64,000 nucleotides of DNA, taken from Nocardioides panzhihuensis (GTDB taxonomy: Bacteria > Actinomycetota > Actinomycetes > Propionibacteriales > Nocardioidaceae). Shown one piece after another: positions 25,044 through 33,892 of this stretch (positions within the stretch are counted from its first letter, which is position 1; each line of letters opens with the position of its first letter). A model generated the notes under the pieces. It was not told the DNA's origin and did not search any database. It saw nothing but the letters and a program-made list of their open reading frames with translations. Location of the stretch: contig NZ_JACBZR010000001.1 of NCBI RefSeq assembly GCF_013408335.1, positions 992,001 to 1,056,000 on the forward strand, given 5' to 3'. The position numbers and the translations under genes are program-made.

Positions 25044-27839
25044 CTAGGAACTCGTGTCGTTCGGCGTCGCGACGTCCTCCCGGCCTCGCCGCCACCTCCG
25101 GAGCACGGCCGGTACGAGGAGGAGAGCGAGAACGAGGACGCCGCCGGAGGAGATCGCCGCGCCGGCCCGAAGACCGGGCGCGTCATAGCGGAGCGTGACG
25201 GTGTGGGTGCCGTCAGGGATCGGCACCGCCGCGAAGGCGTGGTTGCCGGCGACCAGGTCCACGGCGCGGCCGTCGACCGTCGCCGACCACCCCGGGCGGG
25301 CGATCGAGTCGGCGATTACCAGGTAGCCGTCTCCGTCCGCGGTGACCTGCGCCCGGATCGTCTCGGGCTCGTCGCGGAGCACCTCGACCTCTGCGGTCGA
25401 GCCCGACGCCGCCGGCGTCGAGTCGTCCTCGAGCAGCACCGTGCCAGGAGGGACCCCTTCGCTCAGTCGCCGCACCCGGGTCGGACCGTCGGCGACGACC
25501 TCGCTGGTGCCGGCCCAGCGGATCCGGGGCAGAGCGCTCGCGCGCTCGTAGACGACCGCGCCGGCCGAGGTGTGCACCACCCGGAGGCCGTCGTTCCTCT
25601 CGGGCCTGACCGCGGCGCAGATCGCGGACCCGTCGGAGCGGCCGGCCAGGTGGACGGGCTTGCGCTTCCCCGAGAACGTGATGGTGACGGCCACCGGGCC
25701 GGTGGTGAAGCGGTGGTCGGGCACTGCGACGCGGAGCTTCTCGCCACGCTTGAGCGGCTTGGTCACGGCGCGCTCGGAGGTGACCGCGTCGGCACCGGTG
25801 CCGACGTTCACCCGGACGATCGTGGGCGTCTCCTGGCGCGGCCTGAGGCCGTCGGGCACGGTGACCTCGACCCCGCGCAGGTTGCCCCGCGGGACCTGGC
25901 AGGTCGTCTCCTGGTCGGGCATCACGGCCAGCGCCTGCCGCTGCGCCGCCGGCACTCGCACCCGCTCGGCGGCCCCGATGACCTCCATCGGCTGGGTCGC
26001 CCAGTAGCGGACCGAGAGCTGGTCGAGCACCGGCTGACGTCCCGGCGTGGGCACGTTCGCGGGGAAGTCGCTGTAGGTCCGGGACAGCTGGGCATCCGGG
26101 CTGACCGCGGCGATCAGCGCCTTCCACTCCGGCGACGTGAACTCGTGACCCGTCGGCGTACGCAGCCGGTAGTGGTCGGCGACGGCCGAGTGCTCCCAGC
26201 TGGAGGCGCCGTAGCGGTCCTGGCCCAGGTTCTCCTTCAAGAACGCGTGGGCCGGGGTGACCGGGTAGAAGTCGTCGCGGTCGGTCAGCGGCAGCACCTC
26301 GCGCGCGAACATGGTGCTCTGCGCGAGCACGGCGATCACGAGCAGCAGGGGGCCCAGCAGGCGTAGGCGACCCCGCAGCAGGAGCGTCGCCGCCACCGCG
26401 AGGACCGAGACGATCAGCAGCAGCGCCGGACCCCGCAGATTCGCGGCCAGGTCCGGGATCGGCCGTTGGTAGCTGTCGATGTAGGTGTAGGCCGCGTACA
26501 AGAAGTACGCAGCCGCCCCGGCGGCCACCAGCAGCACGACCAGCGCCACCACCAGGCGCGGACGCCGGGGCCCGCCCTCGCCGCGAGACGAGCGGGGCTC
26601 CTCGGCCCGCTGGACCAGACGCTCGAGCCCGATGCCGGCCAGGACCGCGCACAGGAACCCGAAGATCGAGTTAGCCCGCCCGAAGCTGTTCGAGCTGTAA
26701 CCGGGCAGCTTCTGGAGCAGCTCGAGTGGCAGTCCACCGATCCACAGGAGCCAGACGACCGCGGCCAGGGCGAGCGCGAGGAGTGCCGGCGTCGACGGCC
26801 GGCGACCGCCGGGCAGCCTGATGACCACGGCGCACAGGACCAGCACCAGCGCCGCCACGCCGACGAACGCGATCGACTCGATCGGGTTGTCCTCGCCCAG
26901 CCAGAGCCCGTCGACACAGGTGCCGTAGACGTCGGGGGCGACGGTGGTGAGCGCGAGACTGGCGGGCTTGACCTGGTTGGGGACCCGCTCGTCGATCCCC
27001 AGAGCGCTCATGTTGAGGGCGAACGGAAGCACCTGGACCGCGGAGAGCGCGACCCCGAGCCCGACCCCGCCGGCGGCGATGCCGCCCGCGACCAGGGTGC
27101 GGCGAGCGTCTCGGAGCAGGAGCGCCCGGACGACCACGTAGACCCCGCCCAGCGTCAGCGCGAACATCGTCACCGCCGGGAACCCACCGAGCAGCATCGA
27201 GGCGACGACCGAGCCGACGGCGGCGAGGTCGCGCGCGCCGCGCTCGCGCACAGCCCGGTCCAGAGCCCAGAACAGCAGCGGGATCAGGCAGGCGACCTTG
27301 GTGTGCGGCCAGTTGGTCCACATCATCATGAAGCCGGAGGTGAAGAAGACCAGGCCGGCGACCAGCGCGATGCTGCGGCGAACGCCGAGGCGTCCGAGGA
27401 AGAGCACCATCCCGGCCAGCACCAGGACCAGCTCGGTCAGCTTCACCCAAGCCGGCGCCAGCCACATCGGCATCACCCAGTAGGACCACGAGACGGGGCT
27501 CAGCACCGCGTGGTTCGGCAGCGAGGCCAGCGGCGCACCGCCCACCTCGTAGGGCGCCCACGTCTGCCAGTTGCCGTGGCGTACGCCCTCGACGATGTTC
27601 TCGACGCCCGGCAGGTAGTAGTCCCAGGTGTCGCCGCGGCACCACAGCGTTCCTTGCGGGATCGGCCCCTCGGCGGCGTACGGCATCATCGCGTGCAGCC
27701 AGCCGGTGTCCAGCAGCATCCCCCGCCCGACGAGCGCGGGACCGAAGGTCACCGCGACGAAGAGGACGAGGAGCGCCAGCACGACGCCGGAGCGCCACCG
27801 ATCGGAGATCACAGCCGGAAATCTATGAGCAGTCGGCAC
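25044..27839 (-). CDS. YfhO-family polytopic membrane protein
   Basis: 931 residues. About thirteen hydrophobic helices fill 15-500. Conserved luminal-type loops carry WCRGDTWDYYLPG and WAPYEVGGAPLASLP, the latter being the W-x-PY-x-GG-P motif of YfhO proteins. A large beta-rich external domain (about 500-895) follows, then a last helix (GGVLVLALLLVPAVLRR) and a basic tail. YfhO proteins are GT-C-type and add sugars to lipoteichoic acid or other surface polymers from polyprenyl-phosphate donors. It is followed by a methyltransferase and a GT4 upstream on the same strand, all part of the surface-glycan island. Confidence 0.83.
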   Translation of the reverse strand: MPTAHRFPAVISDRWRSGVVLALLVLFVAVTFGPALVGRGMLLDTGWLHAMMPYAAEGPIPQGTLWCRGDTWDYYLPGVENIVEGVRHGNWQTWAPYEVGGAPLASLPNHAVLSPVSWSYWVMPMWLAPAWVKLTELVLVLAGMVLFLGRLGVRRSIALVAGLVFFTSGFMMMWTNWPHTKVACLIPLLFWALDRAVRERGARDLAAVGSVVASMLLGGFPAVTMFALTLGGVYVVVRALLLRDARRTLVAGGIAAGGVGLGVALSAVQVLPFALNMSALGIDERVPNQVKPASLALTTVAPDVYGTCVDGLWLGEDNPIESIAFVGVAALVLVLCAVVIRLPGGRRPSTPALLALALAAVVWLLWIGGLPLELLQKLPGYSSNSFGRANSIFGFLCAVLAGIGLERLVQRAEEPRSSRGEGGPRRPRLVVALVVLLVAAGAAAYFLYAAYTYIDSYQRPIPDLAANLRGPALLLIVSVLAVAATLLLRGRLRLLGPLLLVIAVLAQSTMFAREVLPLTDRDDFYPVTPAHAFLKENLGQDRYGASSWEHSAVADHYRLRTPTGHEFTSPEWKALIAAVSPDAQLSRTYSDFPANVPTPGRQPVLDQLSVRYWATQPMEVIGAAERVRVPAAQRQALAVMPDQETTCQVPRGNLRGVEVTVPDGLRPRQETPTIVRVNVGTGADAVTSERAVTKPLKRGEKLRVAVPDHRFTTGPVAVTITFSGKRKPVHLAGRSDGSAICAAVRPERNDGLRVVHTSAGAVVYERASALPRIRWAGTSEVVADGPTRVRRLSEGVPPGTVLLEDDSTPAASGSTAEVEVLRDEPETIRAQVTADGDGYLVIADSIARPGWSATVDGRAVDLVAGNHAFAAVPIPDGTHTVTLRYDAPGLRAGAAISSGGVLVLALLLVPAVLRRWRRGREDVATPNDTSS

Positions 27840-27881
27840 CGAGCGCGGGGAGCGCGCGCGGCAGGTCGGGCATGTGGATGC

Positions 27882-28637
27882 TCAGTCGAGCCTGGTCGCG
27901 ACCGCGACGAGGCCGGTGCCGGTCTCGGGCCGCAGTCGCTGCAGCGCCATGAACGGGCTGGTCGCCAGGGCGATGACGGCGCCCTTGAGGCGTCCGCTGG
28001 GCTGGAACGTACGGCCGGTCGCCCGGGTGAGCTCCTCGGGTGTGAGATCTCCCACCTTCGCCAGCTTCCTGGCGTCGATCCGGTTGCGGACCGCCTCCAG
28101 TGCGTAGCCGAGGGGCCAGCCGTAGACGGTGATGTCGACCTCGCCGAGGCCCGCCTCCTCGAGCCGGGTGGTGAGCTCCTCGGGGCTGTAGCGGCGGAAG
28201 TGGCCGGCATGCCGGTCCATGGGCCCGAACCGCTCCTGAAACGCCGGCACGGAGAGCACGAGGTGACCGCCGGGGCGGATGTGGGTGACCCACTCGGCCA
28301 ACGCCTCCTTGTCGTCCTCGATGTGCTCGAGCACCTCGAAGGCACAGACGAGGTCGTACGTCGCCCCCGGCTCCAGCTCGGAGGACATCGCGTTGAGCAC
28401 GGTGCCGCCGAGCGCGGTGATGCGCTCGTACGCCACCGTGAACGAGTCCGCGTCGGGCTCGACCCCGAGGTAGTCGGCGCGCGTGGCCAGCCGGGCACCG
28501 AAGGCGCCCTGGCCGCAGCCGATCTCCAGCGCCGTCGTCGGTGCGAGCCGGTCGATGATGCGGCTGACGACGTCGTAGCGCAGCCAGGCGCGGGGTGCGA
28601 GCGGGGGCAGCGGGCGGTCGGTGGCGGTGAGCGTCAT
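27882..28637 (-). CDS. Class I SAM-dependent methyltransferase
   Basis: 251 residues, Methyltransf_11/23 type. ALEIGCGQGAFGARLA is motif I, YLGVEPDADSF the acidic loop, and YDLVCAFEVLEHIEDD and GGHLVLSVPAFQERFG complete the core. The SAM site is complete. It lies between YfhO-like and GT4 genes on the same strand and probably modifies a sugar of the polymer. AGGA precedes the ATG. A 30-bp tandem repeat sits just upstream. Confidence 0.85.
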   Translation of the reverse strand: MTLTATDRPLPPLAPRAWLRYDVVSRIIDRLAPTTALEIGCGQGAFGARLATRADYLGVEPDADSFTVAYERITALGGTVLNAMSSELEPGATYDLVCAFEVLEHIEDDKEALAEWVTHIRPGGHLVLSVPAFQERFGPMDRHAGHFRRYSPEELTTRLEEAGLGEVDITVYGWPLGYALEAVRNRIDARKLAKVGDLTPEELTRATGRTFQPSGRLKGAVIALATSPFMALQRLRPETGTGLVAVATRLD

Positions 28638-28650
28638 CTGGTTCCTGGGT

Positions 28651-28729
28651 CGGCTTCGCTTCAGCTGTACCTGTTGCTTCGGGCTTCGCTTCAGCTGTAC
28701 TTACTGCTTCGGGCTTCGCTTCAGCGAAG
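28651..28729. repeat. 30-bp tandem repeat with terminal hairpin
   Basis: The unit CGGCTTCGCTTCAGCTGTAC plus ten bases is repeated with exact 30-bp pitch at 28651, 28681 and (partial) 28711. The last partial unit ends in CTTCGCTTCAGCGAAG, a 7-bp hairpin. It fills the gap between two minus-strand genes and overlaps the stop codon of the GT4 gene. Confidence 0.85.
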
Positions 28730-29821
28730 ACATTCGAGGATGGGGGCGGCGACGGCCTGAGGTGTGTAGTGCTCGCGCGCCTGCTCGTAGGCCGCCTCCC
28801 GCAGGCGCTGGGCTTCTTCGGGGTCGTCGGCGAGCTTGGTGAGGGCGGCGGCGAGGTCTTCCGGGCTTCCGGGGGTGACCAGCATGGCCGCGCTCTCCAG
28901 CATCCGCCGTTGGGGCGCGGTGTCGGAGGTGACGACGACCGCGCCGGCGGCCGCGCCCTGGAACGCCTTGTTGGGCACCACGCGTCGTGCCTGCGGGACG
29001 GTGCCGAAGATGCCGAGGCTCACGTCGAACCCGGCGACGAACTCGGGCAGGTCCTCGGCGTCGACCCAGTCGACCCAGGAGACCCGCGGGTTGTGGGCCG
29101 CGAGGCGCCGGGCCTCGTCGTACTGCTGGCCCTGGCCCACCATCGTCACCTCGATCCGCTCGTCGTCGGCGAGCATGTCGAGGGCCTCGGCTATCACGGC
29201 AGGGCCGTGGGTGGGGGAGAAGAGGCCGACGAAGACCGTCTTCAGCGGCGCCTCGGTCGGCCGCTCGAGCGACTTGGCCCCCGCGTCGAACCACTCCTTG
29301 GTGGCACCCACCGGACAGACCACCGAGCGGAGGCGTACGTCCTCGGGCAGCGCCTGCTGCTGCTCGGCCGTGTCCACGATGACCACGTCGGCCCGTGCCA
29401 GCGCCATCGCGTCGATCGCCTTCATCAGCCGCAGCTTCAGCCCGCCCGAGCCGGCCAGGCGCCGGTTGGTGGCGACCCCGGCCGCGGAGACCATGTGGTC
29501 CAGCAGGATGGTCGAACGAGGATGGAGGAGGCGCGCCAGGTGCACGTCGAAGTGGCCCAGATAGCCGACCAGGACGGCATCGGGACGCCGGCGCCGTCGC
29601 AGCGACTCGACGGTCAGCCCGCTCCAGCGGCTCAGCAGGCGCAGCACGAGCAGCGGCAGCCGCCACGGCTGGCGCAGGATCGCCACCCTCGCCGCGGTGT
29701 CCAGGCCCAGCGGCCGGTTCACCTCGGTGACCTCGGCGCCGCAGGCGCGCAGGCCCTCGATGAGTACCGCGACCCGCGGATGGGAGGTCACGTCGTAGGT
29801 GCCGAAGGCGACGATGTGCAT
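28721..29821 (-). CDS. GT4-type (GT-B) glycosyltransferase
   Basis: 366 residues. The N-terminal Rossmann domain starts at MHIVAFGTYD, and the C-terminal donor-binding domain has KTVFVGLFSPTHG and SLGIFGTVPQARRVVPNKAF with VVTSDTAPQRRML, the GT4 donor-site pattern. The usual E-x7-E is reduced. It is predicted to be peripheral at the cytoplasmic membrane. It is divergent from the second flippase-like gene. Confidence 0.85.
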   Translation of the reverse strand: MHIVAFGTYDVTSHPRVAVLIEGLRACGAEVTEVNRPLGLDTAARVAILRQPWRLPLLVLRLLSRWSGLTVESLRRRRRPDAVLVGYLGHFDVHLARLLHPRSTILLDHMVSAAGVATNRRLAGSGGLKLRLMKAIDAMALARADVVIVDTAEQQQALPEDVRLRSVVCPVGATKEWFDAGAKSLERPTEAPLKTVFVGLFSPTHGPAVIAEALDMLADDERIEVTMVGQGQQYDEARRLAAHNPRVSWVDWVDAEDLPEFVAGFDVSLGIFGTVPQARRVVPNKAFQGAAAGAVVVTSDTAPQRRMLESAAMLVTPGSPEDLAAALTKLADDPEEAQRLREAAYEQAREHYTPQAVAAPILECLR

Positions 29822-29916
29822 CACCTCAACGTTAGGCTCGTCGTCAAGGGGAGATCGAGCAGCACACCCCGCATCTGAGATGTCGGCACCCGAAAAAGTG
29901 CTGCCGGGAAGGATCT

Positions 29917-30858
29917 GTGGGCCGAGGCTGGACGAAGGTGGTTCCCCTCAAGGCGGTGGTCGTCGCGATCGTCGTCGTGGTGGCTGCGTACGCGGTCCAC
30001 CGCAACTGGGACGCGCTCGTGCGCGGCTTCGAGGAGCTGCCGCTGTGGGTGCTCGCGGTCGCCTTCGGACTGACCGTGCTCGCCCAGGTCGTCGCGCTGC
30101 TGATGTGGCGGGTGGTGCTGGCCGATCTCGGCTCGCCGCTGCGGCTGGTGCCCGCGGCCAGGATCTTCTACGTCAGCCAGCTGGGAAAGTACCTGCCTGG
30201 CTCGTTGTGGACGCTCCTGGGTCAGATGGAGCTCGCCCGCGCCGAGCGGGTGCCGCGGCGTACGTCCTTGACCCAGGGTGTCCTCGTGCTGGCGATCGCC
30301 GTCGGCGCCGGGGTGATGGTGTCGGTGCTCCTGATGCCGTTCCTCGGGCGGGAGACGCTCGCACGCTACTGGTGGGCGGTCCTGCTCCTGCCGTTGATCC
30401 TGGTGATGCTCCATCCGCCGGTCTTCGGCAAGGTGGTCGACACGGGGCTTCGGCTGCTGGGGCGCGAGCCGCTCGAGGTACTCCCGACCTGGCGGGGGCT
30501 CGGCAAGGCGCTGGCGCTGCAGGGCCTGGTCTGGATTCTGCTCGGTCTCCAGGTCTGGGTGGTCGTGGTCGGCCTGGGCGGTGACCCGCTGCCCTCGTTG
30601 CTGGCCAGCGTCGGCGGCTACGCGCTCGGGTTCAGCCTGGGCATGGCCGCGATCGGGCTCCCTGCCGGCGCCGGGCTGCGCGAGGCCGTCCTGGTCGTCG
30701 CCCTCTCCGGTGTCCTCGCGCCGGGGCTCGCGCTGCTGGTCGCCCTGCTCGCTCGCGGCATCGCCGTCCTGGCCGATGTGCTCGTCGCCCTGGTCGCCGC
30801 CTTCCTGACCCGCCGCGGCGGCGAGGTCGCGACCCCCGCCCCATCGTCAGCTCCGTGA
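29917..30858 (+). CDS. Flippase-like membrane protein (LPG_synthase_TM/UPF0104 family), second copy
   Basis: 313 residues with about eight helices. YVSQLGKYLPGSLWTLLGQ and AGAGLREAVLVVALSG match the protein at 21149-22138, with similar loop order, so the two are paralogues within one island. It starts at GTG with GGAAGG upstream. The stop overlaps the start of the next gene by four bases (GTGA), indicating coupling with the GT-C-like protein downstream. Probably moves or helps use a lipid-linked sugar. Confidence 0.83.
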   Translation: MGRGWTKVVPLKAVVVAIVVVVAAYAVHRNWDALVRGFEELPLWVLAVAFGLTVLAQVVALLMWRVVLADLGSPLRLVPAARIFYVSQLGKYLPGSLWTLLGQMELARAERVPRRTSLTQGVLVLAIAVGAGVMVSVLLMPFLGRETLARYWWAVLLLPLILVMLHPPVFGKVVDTGLRLLGREPLEVLPTWRGLGKALALQGLVWILLGLQVWVVVVGLGGDPLPSLLASVGGYALGFSLGMAAIGLPAGAGLREAVLVVALSGVLAPGLALLVALLARGIAVLADVLVALVAAFLTRRGGEVATPAPSSAP

Positions 30859-32270
30859 CCAGCCAACGAACCACTCGGGAGATCTCTGTGCCCACCGCAC
30901 GGCCCACCGCACCACAGCTCTGGACCGCCGGCCTGATCGCCAACCTCGTCACCTGTGCCGGCGTGTGCGCCGGTTACGCGCTCTCCTCGCCGCTCTACGG
31001 CTCCAAGGACGAGGTGGCCCATGCCGACCACGCCTACCAGCTCTGGCACGGCACCCTGATCAGCGTCGGCGACCCGATGCGGATGCCGCAGGTCTGGGGC
31101 TACACGCTGCCCTTCGACTGGACCGGCCAGCATCCACCGCTCTTCTACCTGCTGCTGGCGCCCGTGGTCGGACCGCTCACCGACGCCGGCCACCTGCTCG
31201 CCGCCGGGATGGCCGCACGCGGCATCTCCGCCGTGATCACGTGCCTCGTCGTGGCCGCGGTGATGTGGACGACGCGGCAGATTGTCCCGGGCCGTCCCGA
31301 GGTGTCGATCGCGGCCGGCCTGGTCACCGCGTTGAGCCCGGCACTGACCAGGCTCGGCGGCATCGTCTTCAACGACAACCTGTTCGTGCTGTGGGCCACC
31401 CTTCTTGTCGGTCAGACCGTCTGGCTGCTCCGCCACGGGCCGCGGACCCGCGGGCTGGTGCTCTTCGGCCTGTACGCCGCAGCCGCACTCGGCACCCGAC
31501 TCCCCGGGGTCGTCTTCATCGGTCTGTGCGCGACGACCCTCGGCCTGGTCTGGATCTTCACCGGCCCCCGCCGCGACTGGGCGGGCGTCCTGCGCCTGGG
31601 CGTGGCGGTGGTGCTAGCCGTCGCCGTCAACGCGTGGTTCTTCCTCCGCAACTTCCGGGACACCGGCAACTGGTCCGGGATGCAGACCGACCTCGTCGGC
31701 AAGCCCGGTGGCCCGCTGCACGCGCGGGAGGTCCGCCCGGTGCTCGACGTCGCCACCGACCCGGACATCTGGCGTCAGCTCCTGATCCCGCCGGCGCTCC
31801 AGCAGCACGTGACCATCGGTGCCGTGCTCACGGTCGTCCCGCTGGTGCTCGGCCTGATCGTCGGGTTCCGGGTGCTGTCCCGGTCGCGCCGCGACCTGGT
31901 CCGCGTGGCGACAGCGCTGCTGCTGCTCGCCCTCACGGCCGTCATCGTCGGGATCCAGCTCCGCTATGCGGCCGGCGGCGGGGGAGCGTACTGGCGCTAC
32001 CTCGTCCCGCTCACCATCGTGACCAGTCTGCTCACCGCGATCGGGCTCACGGCCAGACCGCGCCTTGCGGGACCGGCGGTCGCGGTCTGGGCCGCAGCGG
32101 CGTACGCGGTCTTCGCCGCCCACGTCGCCCCGCCGAACCCCGCCGGCGGCGATCTCGCCACCGCCCCGGTCTTCCAGTCGGCGGCTTGGGTCGCGACGGG
32201 GATCGCGGGGGTCGCGGCCGCGGTCGGCGTGGCGACCGTCCTTTTGGTCGCCGTCGCCCGGTCCCGTTAA
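30855..32270 (+). CDS. GT-C-like polytopic glycosyltransferase
   Basis: 471 residues with eleven or twelve helices. The first extracytoplasmic loop carries YGSKDEVAHADHAYQLW, then WGYTLPFDWTGQHPPLFY. The acidic pair followed by Q-HPP-FY is characteristic of GT39/DUF2142-like sugar transferases that use polyprenyl-phosphate donors. It is coupled to the flippase-like gene by a GTGA overlap. The housekeeping block resumes 40 bp after it. Confidence 0.77.
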   Translation: MTSQRTTREISVPTARPTAPQLWTAGLIANLVTCAGVCAGYALSSPLYGSKDEVAHADHAYQLWHGTLISVGDPMRMPQVWGYTLPFDWTGQHPPLFYLLLAPVVGPLTDAGHLLAAGMAARGISAVITCLVVAAVMWTTRQIVPGRPEVSIAAGLVTALSPALTRLGGIVFNDNLFVLWATLLVGQTVWLLRHGPRTRGLVLFGLYAAAALGTRLPGVVFIGLCATTLGLVWIFTGPRRDWAGVLRLGVAVVLAVAVNAWFFLRNFRDTGNWSGMQTDLVGKPGGPLHAREVRPVLDVATDPDIWRQLLIPPALQQHVTIGAVLTVVPLVLGLIVGFRVLSRSRRDLVRVATALLLLALTAVIVGIQLRYAAGGGGAYWRYLVPLTIVTSLLTAIGLTARPRLAGPAVAVWAAAAYAVFAAHVAPPNPAGGDLATAPVFQSAAWVATGIAGVAAAVGVATVLLVAVARSR

Positions 32271-32310
32271 GATCTGATGGATCTGTCGTGCCCTCATCCG
32301 GAAGTGAAAC

Positions 32311-32865
32311 ATGACCAGCCTGGACCCGAGAGCGCCGCTCGTGCTCGATACTCGCGAGCTCGGCCGCCGCCCGGGGTCTGAGCGTCATGTCGAGGTGACG
32401 GTGCCGGCGCCGGCAGATCTTGGTATCGAAGTCCTCGCTGTCCCCGAGGGATCGCCGGTCGAGCTCGACCTGCGTCTCGAGGCGGTCATGGAGGGTGTGC
32501 TGGTCACGGGGACGGCTTTGGTCGGCCTCGATGGCGAGTGCGTGCGGTGCCTGGAGAAGATCGAGGACGAAGCCGAGGTCGACATCCAGGAGCTGTACGT
32601 CTACAACGACTCTCGTGACGGCCAGGCGCCTGATGAGGACGACGAGACCAGCCGGACCGAGGGCGATCTGATCGACCTCGAGCCGGTGCTCAGGGATGCG
32701 GTGGTGCTCGCACTGCCGTTCCAGCCGATGTGCCAGGACGACTGTCCGGGACTGTGCCCCGACTGTGGGGCGCGGCTCGCGGACGAGCCCGAGCACGACC
32801 ACGGCGACAAGGTAGACCCGCGCTGGGCGGGGCTGGCTTCGCTCAAGGAAGACCCCAGCAACTAG
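32311..32865 (+). CDS. DUF177 (YceD) family protein
   Basis: 184 residues. LVLDTRELGRRPGS at the start, VRCLEKIEDEAEVDIQELY in the middle and CQDDCPGLCPDCG near the end are the DUF177 pattern; the two cysteine clusters look metal-binding. The gene is 67 bp before rpmF, its near-universal partner, and may be linked to rRNA or ribosome assembly as in the plant homologue. Its molecular role is not established. Confidence 0.92.
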   Translation: MTSLDPRAPLVLDTRELGRRPGSERHVEVTVPAPADLGIEVLAVPEGSPVELDLRLEAVMEGVLVTGTALVGLDGECVRCLEKIEDEAEVDIQELYVYNDSRDGQAPDEDDETSRTEGDLIDLEPVLRDAVVLALPFQPMCQDDCPGLCPDCGARLADEPEHDHGDKVDPRWAGLASLKEDPSN

Positions 32866-32932
32866 AGTTCGCCAGATAATTAGGCTTCAGTAGCCGGTCG
32901 AGATCCGACCGGCCGAATAAGAGGAGAAAACA

Positions 32933-33118
32933 GTGGCTGTCCCGAAGCGGAAGATGTCGCGCAGCAACACCCGCCACCGCCGCTCGGCCTGGAAGGCCGT
33001 TGCGCCGACCCTGGTGACGTGCGCGAACCCCGCCTGCGGCGCCAAGCACATCCCGCACCGTGCGTGCGGCGAGTGCGGCCAGTACGGCGCTCGCGCCGAA
33101 CGTCGCCAGGTCCTCTGA
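32933..33118 (+). CDS. rpmF: 50S ribosomal protein L32
   Basis: 61 residues. [17 protein letters not shown] is the basic start, followed by a zinc ribbon (CANPACG and CGECGQYG). The GTG start has AGGAG eight bases upstream. It is a large-subunit component. Confidence 0.97.
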   Translation: MAVPKRKMSRSNTRHRRSAWKAVAPTLVTCANPACGAKHIPHRACGECGQYGARAERRQVL

Positions 33119-33138
33119 TCTGACACGCGGTTAGTCTC

Positions 33139-33837
33139 CTGACCAACTACGCAGAGCTTCGCAAAGCGCTCGGGGATCCGATCCTGGACCCCGAGCTGCT
33201 TGAGCGTTCGCTCACTCATCGTTCCTACGCGTACGAGAACGGTGGCCTGCCCACCAACGAGCGCCTGGAGTTCCTTGGCGACTCGGTGCTCGGCGTCGTG
33301 GTCACCGAGACCCTCTATCGCATCCATCCAGACCTGCCCGAGGGCAAGCTGGCCAAGCTGCGGGCGGCGGTTGTGAACGCCCGCGCCTTGGCCGAGGTCG
33401 GTCAGGCCATCGGCCTGGGCCAGCACATCAAGCTGGGCCGGGGCGAGGAGGCCACCGGTGGGCGCGAGAAGGCTTCGATCGTCTCCGACACCGTCGAGGC
33501 GGTGATCGGAGCGGTCCACCTCTCCGGTGGTATCGAGGTCTCCACGGTCCTCGTCCACCGGCTCTTCGACCCGCTCATCGAGGCGGCCTCCGACCTCGGT
33601 GCCGGTCTCGACTGGAAGACCTCCCTGCAGGAGCTCTCCGCCGAGCGTGCCCTCGGTGTGCCGGAATACGTCATCACCGACGAGGGCCCCGACCACATGA
33701 AGACCTTCACCGCGAAGGTCCGGGTCGGCGAGCAGCTCTACGGCAACGGCGTCGGCCGCTCCAAGAAGGAGGCCGAGCAGGCCGCCGCGGAGACGGCCTA
33801 CGGCGAGATCCAGGCCGCCGCCGCGGTCACGGGCTGA
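33139..33837 (+). CDS. rnc: Ribonuclease III
   Basis: 232 residues from the CTG at 33139. [12 protein letters not shown] and the RNase III signature [13 protein letters not shown] are visible, with catalytic acidic residues again at [13 protein letters not shown]. The C-terminal dsRBD is about 155-226 ([26 protein letters not shown]). The frame is open only from 33124, and no ATG, GTG or TTG occurs before the conserved N-terminal helix, so the start is probably CTG. It processes rRNA and double-stranded RNA. rpmF ends 20 bp upstream. Confidence 0.93.
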   Translation: MTNYAELRKALGDPILDPELLERSLTHRSYAYENGGLPTNERLEFLGDSVLGVVVTETLYRIHPDLPEGKLAKLRAAVVNARALAEVGQAIGLGQHIKLGRGEEATGGREKASIVSDTVEAVIGAVHLSGGIEVSTVLVHRLFDPLIEAASDLGAGLDWKTSLQELSAERALGVPEYVITDEGPDHMKTFTAKVRVGEQLYGNGVGRSKKEAEQAAAETAYGEIQAAAAVTG

Positions 33838-33892
33838 CCGCCCGGCGCCCCTCGCTTGGTGGGTCCTCATCCGGCAACTACGATTCCGGCTC

